This document shows, in pieces, positions 16,493-23,473 of a stretch of DNA of 45,264 bases; the stretch's first letter is position 1, and each line of letters opens with the position of its first letter. The translations under genes and the position numbers were made by a program. This stretch comes from Desulfacinum infernum DSM 9756 (GTDB lineage: Bacteria; Desulfobacterota; Syntrophobacteria; Syntrophobacterales; DSM-9756): positions 1 through 45,264 of the forward strand of contig NZ_FQVB01000034.1 of the NCBI RefSeq assembly GCF_900129305.1, in the 5' to 3' direction. The notes below the pieces were generated by a model, which made no database searches, was not told the DNA's origin, and saw only the letters and a list, made by a program, of their open reading frames with translations.

Positions 16493-16520
16493 GTAGGGGC
16501 GGTTCCCGAACCGCCCCTAC
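16493..16520. terminator. Perfect 13-bp palindrome after the leuA-like gene
   Basis: GTAGGGGCGGTTC-CC-GAACCGCCCCTAC lies 16 bases after the leuA-like stop. There is no U-tract. It belongs to the GTAGGGGCG...CGCCCCTAC family of dispersed palindromes and may double as a transcript end. Confidence 0.4.
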
Positions 16521-16782
16521 ATAGAGTACCCGTGATTCAGAAGACTTTTCGCCACGTTCCCACCGTGGTCACGTCTTTTTTTATCTGTTTCCAATGGATT
16601 TTCTGCCGAGTTCCCGTTCCGGTCGACTCGTAACCCCGACCAATGCCCTTCGCCCCCTCCCCCTCTTGAAATTGCCCACCGAGTCCTGCTAAGAGTCTCC
16701 CCTGTTGGGCTTCAGAGAACATGTCGTTTGCTGGGACTCAGAAAAACGAGCGGCTATTGCCAAGCCGGAAGGAAAGAGTGGA
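16521..16782. other. Spacer before the DacC-type gene
   Basis: No gene or clear promoter is recognised here. The sequence is locally T- and C-rich (16550-16620), in contrast to the GC-rich genes. Confidence 0.3.
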
Positions 16783-18078
16783 ATGAAAACGGATTGGAGG
16801 AGAAAAGAGGCAGCAGGGCTGGGTGTCGCTGTCACGGGCGTGGTCTTCGCCCTCCTGGTTTTTCTTGTGGGGTTGGGTTGTGGGTGGACGCAGGAGCCCC
16901 CGGAGGTGGAGGCCCGTGCCGCCGTCCTGGAAGAGGTCTCCACCGGCGAGGTGCTGGTCTCCCAGAACCCGGACGAGCTCATCGCGCCGGCGTCTTTTAC
17001 CAAAGTCCTCACGCTCTACCTGGTTTTTGAGGCCTTGGAACGCGGAACCGCACGTTTGCAGGATCCCGTGTGGGTGAGCGAGAAGGCCTGGCGGACCGGC
17101 GGATCCAAGATGTTCATCGAGGTGGGAAAGAAGGTGCCCTTGGAGGAGCTCATCAAGGGCATCGCCGTGGTGTCCGGAAACGATGCGTGTGTCGCCGTGG
17201 CGGAGCACTTGTACGGGTCCGTGGACGCATTTGTGGAGGCCATGAACCGCAAGGCCCGGGAGCTGGGCATGGCCCGCAGCCATTTCGAAAACCCCCACGG
17301 TCTGCCCGCCGAAGGGCAGGTCACCACGGCCCGGGACATGGCCACGCTGGCCAGATCCTACATCCAACGGTTTCCTCAGGCGCTCCGATACCACTCCATG
17401 ACGGAGTACACCTTCAACGGCATCACGCAGCCCAACAGAAACCGCCTGCTTTTGAAGGATTCCACTGTGGACGGGCTGAAGACGGGCTATGTGGAGTCCG
17501 CGGGTTACCACCTGGCCGCCACGGCCCGGCGGGACGGCATGCGCCTGCTGGCCGTGGTCATGGGGGCGGCCTCTCCCGCCGTGCGGGAACGCGAAGCCCA
17601 CAAGCTTCTCAATTACGGGTTCCGCCGGTATGTGTCCGTGGCGCCGCCGGATCCCTCCACCCCGGTGAAGGTCGTTCGTGTCTGGAAGGGAACGGTGGAT
17701 CAAGTTTCCTTGTTTCCGCAGGCGGCCCATCCCATCATCCTCAAGAAAGAATCGGCCCAGGGCATCCGCTGGGAATCGAACGCGCCGGATTGGGTGACCG
17801 CCCCCATCCAAGAGAATCAAGTCCTCGGAGAAGCTCTCTTGAAATCAGGGGATGCGGTAGTGGCCCGCATCAACCTGGTGAGCCGCCAAGAGGTGCCTTT
17901 GGGTGGATTTTTCAAGAGGTTGTGGCATTCGGTGCTTCAAGTGCGCTGGACGGGTTGGGCCCACTGGGGGAAGGCCCTGGCGGGTGTGGGAGCCGGTGCG
18001 GTGGTGCTCCTTGGGGCCATCGGCTGGATCCGGGCCAGGGGACGCCGCCGGAAGCGGGGCAGATGGTATCTCGACTGA
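16783..18078 (+). CDS. D-alanyl-D-alanine carboxypeptidase (penicillin-binding protein 5/6 family)
   Basis: Trims terminal D-Ala from peptidoglycan stem peptides in the periplasm. An N-terminal hydrophobic segment (residues about 13-35) acts as signal or anchor. The serine-peptidase S11 triad motifs are present: SFTK (nucleophile Ser), SGN and KTG (in VDGLKTGYVESAG). The PBP5 C-terminal beta domain follows (about 295-385). A final hydrophobic stretch (about 400-420) ends in a strongly basic tail, RARGRRRKRGRW, suggesting a true membrane span with a cytoplasmic tail rather than the usual amphipathic helix. Start ATG 16783 is taken for its AAGGAAAG site; an upstream frame to 16705 lacks support. 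A bidirectional terminator follows at 18366. Confidence 0.92.
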   Translation: MKTDWRRKEAAGLGVAVTGVVFALLVFLVGLGCGWTQEPPEVEARAAVLEEVSTGEVLVSQNPDELIAPASFTKVLTLYLVFEALERGTARLQDPVWVSEKAWRTGGSKMFIEVGKKVPLEELIKGIAVVSGNDACVAVAEHLYGSVDAFVEAMNRKARELGMARSHFENPHGLPAEGQVTTARDMATLARSYIQRFPQALRYHSMTEYTFNGITQPNRNRLLLKDSTVDGLKTGYVESAGYHLAATARRDGMRLLAVVMGAASPAVREREAHKLLNYGFRRYVSVAPPDPSTPVKVVRVWKGTVDQVSLFPQAAHPIILKKESAQGIRWESNAPDWVTAPIQENQVLGEALLKSGDAVVARINLVSRQEVPLGGFFKRLWHSVLQVRWTGWAHWGKALAGVGAGAVVLLGAIGWIRARGRRRKRGRWYLD

Positions 18079-18365
18079 GGCAACGGGTCTCGGGGAAACC
18101 ACTCAGAGCCGATCCGAAGGAGGTTTCCACCCTTTCCTGTTAACGGTCATGGTCTCCCTTGCGCCACCCCGCAGGCATGAAGATAGAAAAGACTCCCTGG
18201 CGTCCATTCGCGTTCATTTGCGGTTCTTCTTCGCATGAACCCCCATCAGGGGGAGTCGGTGACAACGAAGGATGAAACGCACCTTTGGCGAGCAGGCCCC
18301 TGTAGGGGCCCATGATGTTTCGCCCCTCCGGGCCGCGCGCACGAACGGAAGAAAACGGATCACAA
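18079..18365. repeat. Spacer with inverted copies of dispersed repeats
   Basis: Bases 18158-18190 match 27565-27592 in reverse (GCGCCACCCCGCAGGCATGA region). Bases about 18247-18290 match 294-321 in reverse. A GTAGGGGC-type palindrome remnant lies near 18301-18340. No gene is seen. Confidence 0.5.
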
Positions 18366-18399
18366 GAAAACGCCGGACCTTCTGGTCCGGCGTTTTCTT
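18366..18399. terminator. Bidirectional intrinsic terminator
   Basis: AACGCCGGACC-TTCT-GGTCCGGCGTT is a perfect long hairpin with A-rich sequence on one side and T-rich sequence on the other, so it can stop both the plus-strand carboxypeptidase transcript and the minus-strand operon ending with the selenoprotein gene. The stop codon of the latter lies directly at its edge. Confidence 0.85.
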
Positions 18400-18535
18400 A
18401 TTTCTTTTTTTGCGGATCACCGATCTCGCAGCTGGGGGACATTCACGTGGAGACGCCCATCTTGGGGAGCACCCACTTGTTCAAAAGGACCCACACGGCC
18501 ACGATTCCAATCAGCCACAACAGATCTTCGCTCAT
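18398..18535 (-). CDS. Predicted 45-aa membrane selenoprotein (UGA = Sec31)
   Basis: From ATG 18535 the frame reads MSEDLLWLIGIVAVWV, a single hydrophobic helix (residues 5-18), then LLNKWVLPKMGVST, an in-frame TGA at 18445-18443, then MSPSCEIGDPQKKK and TAA at 18400-18398. The TGA is followed by a hairpin meeting the bacterial SECIS rules (separate entry). The downstream 14 codons are free of stops and end in a basic tail with a Cys five residues after Sec. GGGGAT lies 4 bases before the start. The gene is third in an operon behind a carboxymuconolactone decarboxylase-like gene and an FmdB zinc ribbon, and is followed at once by the terminator. I recognise the shape of a small single-span redox-type protein but not a named family. 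If the TGA is a true stop, the product is a 30-residue membrane peptide. Confidence 0.65.
18411..18430 (-). ncRNA. Bacterial SECIS element
   Basis: The minus-strand RNA folds as UGCG-A-GAUC-GGU-GAUC-CGCA: eight pairs, one bulged A and a GGU apical loop. The loop begins 21 bases after the UGA at 18445-18443. Bacterial SECIS elements known from formate dehydrogenase genes require a short stem-loop about 16-37 bases past the UGA with a G in the first loop positions; all are met. The element lies inside the coding region, as expected in bacteria. Confidence 0.65.
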
Positions 18536-18594
18536 GCTATCCCCGATCATTCAGGTTGTCCGTTGCCGGTGTCCCACCGGCTGAGGGGCTAGGC

Positions 18595-18801
18595 TCAGCC
18601 GAAGCCGCCCAATCCGCCGCTCCCACAGCCGGAGCTCAACACACCCGCCAGGGATCCCTTGCTGCTGAAGGAGGAAAGGAGTTTCTTGACCTCCTTGGCA
18701 TCGCACTTGGGGCAGCTCAGGGATTCCTCATCCCGGGACGACCAGACGAACGTTTCGAATTCATGGTCGCACTTCCGGCACCGGTATTCGAAAATGGGCA
18801 T
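18595..18801 (-). CDS. FmdB-family zinc ribbon protein, short form
   Basis: 68 residues. The MPIFEYRCRKCDHEFE opening and CPKC knuckle at about residue 34 give the standard zinc ribbon. The tail is Gly/Ser rich with one Cys and ends GLGGFG, as in many FmdB proteins. It lies between the carboxymuconolactone decarboxylase-like gene and the selenoprotein gene, all on the minus strand. The role is unknown; members often accompany metabolic or redox genes. Confidence 0.9.
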   Translation of the reverse strand: MPIFEYRCRKCDHEFETFVWSSRDEESLSCPKCDAKEVKKLLSSFSSKGSLAGVLSSGCGSGGLGGFG

Positions 18802-18903
18802 CTGTGTTCACCTCCACTCCGCCATTTGTTCTTCCGCAACGCCCTGGGCAGTTCCGGAAATTCCACGAACACGTTTCCATAGACATTAGTAATCCGAAGG
18901 GAA

Positions 18904-19326
18904 TCATGCAAGAGGTTCTTCCGATCCTCCATCGGAAGGCGGCCATTGCCCCCTTTCTTGGAGGACCGCCTTGAGCGTGGCGAGGGCCGCATTGACCACC
19001 GGAAATCCCGCGTACACGCCCACCTGGAAGATGGCTTCCGCGCAGGTTTTCCAGGAAACGCCCACGTTGAGGGCCCCGTGCAGGTGGATGCGCAATTCCT
19101 CCGTTCGGCCCAGTGCCGCAAGGGCCGAAACCGCCACCACCTGCCTTTCGGCGAGAGTGAGCACGGTCCGCGAATACATGTTTCCCGTGATGAACAGGGA
19201 CAGCTCCCGCGCCAGCTCGGAGTCGAACTCCTTCCAGAGCTGATAGGGAACCTCCACCTCCACTGGGCCGGAAAAGAGTCTGGCGGCCGTTGTCTTCGTT
19301 CTTTCCTTCAGAATTTCTTCCTTCAT
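18904..19326 (-). CDS. Carboxymuconolactone decarboxylase / AhpD-like protein
   Basis: A 140-residue all-helical protein of the CMD fold. The region GNMYSRTVLTLAERQVVAVS, then RIHLHGALNVGVSWKTCAEA and VGVYAGFPVVNAALATLKAV, matches the CMD core used in gamma-carboxymuconolactone decarboxylase and related proteins. The CxxC of true AhpD peroxidases is absent, so thiol peroxidase activity is not expected. ATG 19326 has AAGGAGAG upstream; the longer frame to 19383 is not supported. It heads the operon with the FmdB and selenoprotein genes, which hints at a redox or detoxification role, though the substrate cannot be told. Confidence 0.85.
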   Translation of the reverse strand: MKEEILKERTKTTAARLFSGPVEVEVPYQLWKEFDSELARELSLFITGNMYSRTVLTLAERQVVAVSALAALGRTEELRIHLHGALNVGVSWKTCAEAIFQVGVYAGFPVVNAALATLKAVLQERGQWPPSDGGSEEPLA

Positions 19327-19454
19327 GGGATCCTCTCCTTCCATTCCCTGCAGTGGCACGGCCTTTGTCCTGTGAGTTGACAACGAGTTGGCAACTCTTT
19401 ACCTTAGCGCCGGCCCAAAGGGAAACATTTACGGAAATGAAGAGGAGACAGGTT

Positions 19455-20342
19455 ATGGCTTCGTGCGAAGGGAAATCCTGCTCGACCTGTGAACATCGCT
19501 CCAAGGGCACCAAGGACGAGCTGTTGGAGTGCAAGCTGTCGCGCATCAAGCACAAGATCATCGTCATGAGCGGCAAGGGGGGTGTGGGAAAGAGCAGCGT
19601 GGCGGTCTACATCGCCCTGGCCTTGGCCAAGAAGGGCCATCGGGTGGGGCTCATGGACATCGATCTCCACGGGCCGAGTATCCCCAAGATGCTGGGCCTC
19701 CATGGACTGCTTCGGATCAGCAAGGACCAGGAGATCCTCCCCCATGAATACAGCCCGAACCTGAAGGTGGTGTCCATCGAGTCCATGCTGGAAGACACCG
19801 ACTCGGCGGTCATCTGGCGCGGACCTCTCAAGCACGGGGTCATCCAGCAGTTTATCAGCGACTGCACCTGGGATGACCTGGACTTTCTGGTGGTGGACTG
19901 TCCTCCGGGGACCGGCGACGAACCTTTGAGCATCGCGCGGATCATTCCCGATGCCAAGGCCGTCATCGTGACCACGCCCCAGGAAGTGGCCCTGGCGGAC
20001 GTGCGGAAATCCATCAACTTCTGCAAGAAGGTCAAACTGGACATCGCCGGGCTGGTGGAGAACATGGCGGGTCTTTATTGTCCCCACTGCAACGAGTTCA
20101 TCCCCATCTTCCGAACGGGCGGCGGTGAAAAGACGGCCGAACGGATGCAGATCGACTTCCTGGGATCCCTTCCCTTCGACCCGGCGGTGGTGGTGGGAGG
20201 CGACCAGGGGCGGCCCATCCTGGAAGACGCGGAATCGGATTCGCCCTTCCGAAAGGCCGTGGAAGCCCTTGCCGATGCCGTGGTGGCACGCTTTGAAAGA
20301 AACGGGGCGACGGGTGCGGAAGAAAGCCGAGCGGTGCACTGA
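19455..20342 (+). CDS. Mrp/NBP35-type Fe-S cluster carrier ATPase
   Basis: P-loop ATPase that carries and delivers [4Fe-4S] clusters to apoproteins. Residues about 35-50 hold the deviant Walker A motif SGKGGVGKSSVAV; DIDLHGPSIPKMLGL and VVDCPPGTGDEPL are Mrp hallmarks. The C-terminal CPHC (in YCPHCNEF) is the bridging cluster-binding pair. An N-terminal Cys cluster, CEGKSCSTCEH, gives it the NBP35-like form frequent in anaerobes. ATG 19455 is preferred over ATG 19437 because GAGGAGA precedes it. It is divergent from the CMD-like gene and convergent with arsC, with a palindrome between the two. Confidence 0.93.
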   Translation: MASCEGKSCSTCEHRSKGTKDELLECKLSRIKHKIIVMSGKGGVGKSSVAVYIALALAKKGHRVGLMDIDLHGPSIPKMLGLHGLLRISKDQEILPHEYSPNLKVVSIESMLEDTDSAVIWRGPLKHGVIQQFISDCTWDDLDFLVVDCPPGTGDEPLSIARIIPDAKAVIVTTPQEVALADVRKSINFCKKVKLDIAGLVENMAGLYCPHCNEFIPIFRTGGGEKTAERMQIDFLGSLPFDPAVVVGGDQGRPILEDAESDSPFRKAVEALADAVVARFERNGATGAEESRAVH

Positions 20343-20351
20343 TCGGTCCAA

Positions 20352-20379
20352 GTAGGGGCGAAGGGCCTTTCGCCCCTAC
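20352..20379. terminator. Palindrome between convergent mrp and arsC genes
   Basis: GTAGGGGCG...CGCCCCTAC with an AAGGGCCTTT middle forms a hairpin across the 59-base gap between the two stop codons. It could end both transcripts. No U-tract is present; it belongs to the dispersed GTAGGGGCG family, and truncated CCCCTAC repeats follow to 20408. Confidence 0.4.
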
Positions 20380-20401
20380 AGCCCCTACGTCCCTACAGCC
20401 C

Positions 20402-20824
20402 CTACAGGTCCAACCCTTCCACAAACTTTCGGATCTCGTCCCGCACCCGCCGATAGTGATCCAGCGCCTCTTCTTCCGACGCGGCATCCTTGGCCAGCAG
20501 GGGGGGATCATCGAAGGGAACATGCATGCGGCGGGTGGACGCCGGGAAAAAGGGGCAGGATTCCTGGGCGTGGCTGCACAACGTGATGACGAAATGGAAA
20601 TCCACCTTGGGCAGATCCTCCACGCTCTTGGACCGCTGCCCTGAGAGGGGCACACCCGCCTCTTCCATGACCCGAACCGCCCGGGGGTCGATGCCCTTGG
20701 GTTCCACACCTGCGGAGAATACCTCGTAGCGGTCTCCATGGATCGCCCGGGTCCAGGCTTCGGCCATCTGACTCCGGCAGGAATTTCCCGTACACAGGTA
20801 GAGAATGCGCTTGCGTTCGCTCAT
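20402..20824 (-). CDS. arsC: Arsenate reductase, thioredoxin-coupled (low-molecular-weight PTP type)
   Basis: Reduces arsenate to arsenite in the cytoplasm. The phosphatase-like loop CTGNSCRSQMAEA gives the CX5R active site. The second and third redox cysteines are in LCSHAQESCPFFP (CX6C), the Staphylococcus pI258 ArsC arrangement that is recycled by thioredoxin. 140 residues is the normal length; GGAGAGG precedes ATG 20824. It is last in a minus-strand operon headed by arsR, and two thioredoxin-like proteins upstream in the operon could be its reductants. The arsenite formed has no evident exporter nearby. Confidence 0.93.
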   Translation of the reverse strand: MSERKRILYLCTGNSCRSQMAEAWTRAIHGDRYEVFSAGVEPKGIDPRAVRVMEEAGVPLSGQRSKSVEDLPKVDFHFVITLCSHAQESCPFFPASTRRMHVPFDDPPLLAKDAASEEEALDHYRRVRDEIRKFVEGLDL

Positions 20825-20857
20825 GTCCTCTCCATTTCCGTCCCGACCCTGATCCCG

Positions 20858-21382
20858 TCATCCGTTCCTGTCGAAAGGTTCCAGGTAGGCGTTGAGCGCC
20901 TGCCGGTCATCCGGGGATAGGTGCGGACAATCCTCCGGGTCCCTCCCCCCTTCCGCCACCTGAACGGCAAAGACCGTGCAGGTGGGATAACCGCAATCCT
21001 TGCAGTTGGTCTTGGGAAGGCGCTTCAGGATCGTAAACACCTGAGGTTTGCGAAGCGGCTCGTACTTGGGGGTGATTTCCGAACGCTTTTCCCAGACGTT
21101 GTTGATCTCTTCCTTGAGCCACTCCAGGATGCGGTCCGCTTCCTCCGGCTCCTTCAAGGCGTTGATGGCGATCTGGCGCGGATGAACCGTGATGAGCTTT
21201 CCGTGGGCCTTGAAGGTCACGGAAGGCGGTTCGCGGGTGAACTGGGAACCGCCCAAAACGGCATTGAGGTAGGGAATGACCTCGCCCACGTCCTGATCCA
21301 GATGAGCGATGCAGTGAAGGGACTGAAATTTGGGGTTGCACTCGGGGCGAAAGACTTCTTTTCGATAGCTGGTGAGCAGCAT
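20858..21382 (-). CDS. Fe-S domain protein (CdhD/CFeSP-like 4Fe-4S motif) in the ars operon
   Basis: 174 residues. The C-terminal third has LPKTNCKDCGYPTCTVFA and a last Cys in DPEDCPHL, a CX2CX4CX(16)C pattern typical of the [4Fe-4S] module of the corrinoid Fe-S protein gamma subunit and of many deltaproteobacterial helper proteins. The N-terminal part (LTSYRKEVFRPECNPKFQS ... FKAHGKLITVHPRQIAIN) is a conserved-looking alpha/beta region with no named family that I can assign. Start ATG 21382 is taken on homology of the N-terminus; the frame continues far upstream as non-coding. It lies between the DGC gene and arsC. Likely an electron carrier or sensor; this is inference. Confidence 0.78.
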   Translation of the reverse strand: MLLTSYRKEVFRPECNPKFQSLHCIAHLDQDVGEVIPYLNAVLGGSQFTREPPSVTFKAHGKLITVHPRQIAINALKEPEEADRILEWLKEEINNVWEKRSEITPKYEPLRKPQVFTILKRLPKTNCKDCGYPTCTVFAVQVAEGGRDPEDCPHLSPDDRQALNAYLEPFDRNG

Positions 21383-21406
21383 GGGGCACCTCGCTTTCCT
21401 GCGGCT

Positions 21407-21431
21407 CCGGAGATTCCCGTGGGAACTCCGG
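21407..21431. repeat. Strong hairpin between the DGC and Fe-S genes
   Basis: CCGGAG-A-TTCCC-GT-GGGAA-CTCCGG forms an 11-bp stem with one unpaired A in a 137-base intergenic gap inside the ars operon. With no U-tract it may stabilise or process the mRNA. Confidence 0.45.
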
Positions 21432-21519
21432 TCCGCGTTGCGGTATACCTTTCCCCGGGTTTCCCCGGGTTTCGGCCGAGGCACCGCACAGATCGAAGAG
21501 ACCGTGGTGGACGCGAGGA

Positions 21520-21945
21520 TCAGCTGCAGCAAATCTCTTGGCCGGGTGCCTCGGTGGGCAGGTCCTTGCACGCCTCCTTCACGGCGGCCTTGACGGCGTC
21601 GATGGTTCCCCGTTCCAGATCGAAGTTCTTGTTCTTTTCGATGCCCAGGTCCGTGATCACCAAGTAGGCCTTGAGGGGGACTTCGGCGTGTTCCAGAACC
21701 GCCTTGGCGCATCCGACGGAACAGCCGTCAATGGCCACCATGGCCGGCACGTCCCGAGCCGACTGGACGAAACCCGAAAGATGGCCGCCGATGCCGGCCA
21801 GGCAGAACATCTTGCCGAAACCCTCGCGGGTCAGCTCCACCGCCGCCTGGTTGGAAAGCTGTCCCACGTTGGATCCTCCCGAGCAGGCAAGGATCATGAC
21901 ATTGCCTGCTGGCGATTTGGCAGTCGCACAACAATTTTCAGCCAT
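21520..21945 (-). CDS. DGC-domain putative zinc-binding protein
   Basis: 141 residues of the DGC family (named for the Asp-Gly-Cys motif). Visible are MILACSGGSNVGQLSNQAAV, KMFCLAGIGGH and AIDGCSVGCAKAVLE, the conserved Cys residues proposed to bind metal. The C-terminus ends in a Cys pair (ICCS). ATG 21945 follows GGAAGGAGG. The family commonly sits with arsR, thioredoxin-like and ArsC genes in anaerobes, as it does here; its biochemical function is unproven. Confidence 0.87.
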   Translation of the reverse strand: MAENCCATAKSPAGNVMILACSGGSNVGQLSNQAAVELTREGFGKMFCLAGIGGHLSGFVQSARDVPAMVAIDGCSVGCAKAVLEHAEVPLKAYLVITDLGIEKNKNFDLERGTIDAVKAAVKEACKDLPTEAPGQEICCS

Positions 21946-22211
21946 CGCTAGACCTCCTTCCGACAGGGGTCGTTGAATTCCTGTTGGGATCCTGGAAAGT
22001 TGGACGCTCAACGGCGCGTCTCGCGCAGCATCCCTTGGTGCAGCTGATTGTAGGGCCGCTCCGAACCGATGGGCCTTTCCGCGGGGCCAAAGCCCCGCGG
22101 CTACCAATCGAAGGGAAATTCCGCCGCCTCATGAGCCGGAAGAACCTTCCGGGACAGCCTCCTGGGGCGCCCTTCCCAGCAGGCGCGGACGGGGAAATTC
22201 CGCACGGCTTC
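21946..22211. repeat. Spacer in the ars operon with a CCGCGGGGC palindrome
   Basis: A palindrome of family A lies at 22079-22100 (CCGCGGGGC-CAAA-GCCCCGCGG) and is followed by GCTACC. The rest shows no gene. This 266-base gap separates the thioredoxin-like genes from the DGC gene in an otherwise tight operon. Confidence 0.5.
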
Positions 22212-22448
22212 TCACGCCTTCTTGAGCCAGCCGATCACTTCCTCTTTCTTGGGGACCTTGCCTACGCATTTGACCTCCCCGTCGATCACCACCGCCGGGG
22301 TGCCGAAAACACCGTAGCTCGCAATTTCCATGGCATCGGTCACGTGCCCCACCTGGGCGGCCACGCCCGCCTCGGCCACCGCCTCCTTTACGATCGCTTC
22401 CGTCTGCTGGCATTTCTTGCAACCGGGTCCAAGTACCTTGATATCCAT
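22212..22448 (-). CDS. Small thioredoxin-fold protein (redox-active disulfide protein 2 family)
   Basis: 78 residues; MDIKVLGPGCKKCQQTEAIV carries a CxxC at residues 10-13 at the start of the first helix, and FGTPAVVIDGEV holds the cis-Pro loop typical of the thioredoxin fold. A Cys lies shortly after it (KCVG). Start ATG 22448 follows GGGGAGG. Homologues often stand beside DUF318-type permeases and arsR genes, but no such permease is present here. It is probably a thiol-disulfide partner or metal(loid)-handling protein. Confidence 0.9.
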   Translation of the reverse strand: MDIKVLGPGCKKCQQTEAIVKEAVAEAGVAAQVGHVTDAMEIASYGVFGTPAVVIDGEVKCVGKVPKKEEVIGWLKKA

Positions 22449-22470
22449 TGCAACCTCCCCTTTTGTAGAA

Positions 22471-22989
22471 TCACCGTTCGTCTCCATGGGAACCGGACGG
22501 ACCAAGTGCCGAAAGAAGCAGCTTCCTGACCTGCCCCTTGGGGGGAACGCGTCCCGCAAAGAGAACACGCCGGCCCACCATAAGGGCGGGGACGGCCACA
22601 ATTCCCATCTCTCCGATGGCCGCCGGGTCACGAACGTGTTCCACGACCGCCTGGAGTCCCTCCTGGTTGAGGATCTCCAGGACCGTGCGTTCCAGATTGT
22701 CGCACTGGGCACATCCGGGGCCCAGGATGACCACCGTCGGTTCCGCCTGGTCGTCGGTGGGGACGGGCAACCCGGCAAAGCGCAGAAGCTCCCGGTAGAA
22801 GGCCTCCCCATAGGCGTCCCGGACTCCCGCCGGAATGTAGTTGTCCCGGGAAAGCGCCTCCAGCATCTCCTTCCTGGCGGCTTCGGGCGGCAGCTGGGCC
22901 AGCTCCCGCCCCCGCTCTTCCAGGAGCTCGTCCAGGCCTACGACGCCCACCTTGCGGCCGGCCACGTTCAGAGGGCGAACCTTTTTCAC
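22471..22989 (-). CDS. Thioredoxin-family protein with N-terminal extension
   Basis: 172 residues. The C-terminal half (about 85-160) is a thioredoxin-like domain with GPGCAQCDNLERTV (CxxC) and a cis-Pro loop VAVPALMV. The N-terminal 80 residues (GRKVGVVGLDELLEE, RKEMLEALSRDNYIPAGV, YGEAFYRELLRFAG) are charged and helical, of no family I can name. It begins 7 bases after the arsR stop and ends 22 bases before the next thioredoxin-like gene, so it is clearly within the operon. It may serve as ArsC reductant. Confidence 0.82.
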   Translation of the reverse strand: MKKVRPLNVAGRKVGVVGLDELLEERGRELAQLPPEAARKEMLEALSRDNYIPAGVRDAYGEAFYRELLRFAGLPVPTDDQAEPTVVILGPGCAQCDNLERTVLEILNQEGLQAVVEHVRDPAAIGEMGIVAVPALMVGRRVLFAGRVPPKGQVRKLLLSALGPSGSHGDER

Positions 22990-22996
22990 GGGTCCC

Positions 22997-23344
22997 TCAT
23001 TGTCTCGAGCAGATCGCGTCCCGATTCAGGTCGGGCACCTGGGCCAGGATGGCCGAAATTTCGGGGTCGTCGTTCAGCCAATGCTTCAGATTGCCGAGAA
23101 GCGTTGCCGCGTAGGGACTGCTGTCGCCGTCTCCCAGGCGGTAGTTGACCCACAACCCTTCCTTGCGCTTCTGAACCAGCCCGGCATCCTCCAGGATCTT
23201 GAGGTGCTTGGAGACCGTGGGCTGGGCAAGGCCCAGGCCGGCTTGGATTTCGCACACGCAGAGCTCGCGCCGGTTGAGCATCTTCAAGATCTTCACGCGA
23301 TTGGGGTCGGAAAGCGCCTTCATGACGCGGATGAATTCCTTCAT
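22997..23344 (-). CDS. arsR: ArsR/SmtB-family metalloregulator
   Basis: 115-residue winged-helix repressor that leaves DNA when metal(loid) binds. ELCVCEI is the alpha-3 CxC site typical of As(III)/Sb(III)-sensing ArsR. The recognition region reads GLAQPTVSKHLKILEDAGLV followed by the wing KRKEGLWVNYRL. ATG 23344 has AGGAGA upstream; the longer frame starting at 23374 would cover the operator and is rejected. An ATATG-n10-CATAT inverted repeat overlaps the promoter, implying autoregulation of the whole operon. Confidence 0.92.
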   Translation of the reverse strand: MKEFIRVMKALSDPNRVKILKMLNRRELCVCEIQAGLGLAQPTVSKHLKILEDAGLVQKRKEGLWVNYRLGDGDSSPYAATLLGNLKHWLNDDPEISAILAQVPDLNRDAICSRQ

Positions 23345-23356
23345 GCCGTCTCTCCT

Positions 23357-23399
23357 ATATGCCCATGTATTCATATATCCGGTCCCGTCGGATCGTCAA
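23357..23399 (-). promoter_or_regulatory. ars operon promoter with overlapping ArsR operator
   Basis: On the minus strand TTGACG (23399-23394) and TATATG (23377-23372) are separated by 16 bases. The inverted repeat CATAT/ATATG (arms 23372-23376 and 23357-23361) covers the -10 and start region, the normal position for ArsR repression. Confidence 0.55.
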
Positions 23400-23473
23400 G
23401 CCCAATGGTACCCACGGCCGCCCTTTTCGCGTTCATGGGCACCTGGGATGTGGAAGCGAAGGATCATGGAAGT

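Noticed and set aside
22212-22214. TGA stop of the small thioredoxin-like gene as a Sec codon
   Set aside because: The read-through frame runs long without conserved-looking residues, and no hairpin of SECIS form was seen after it.
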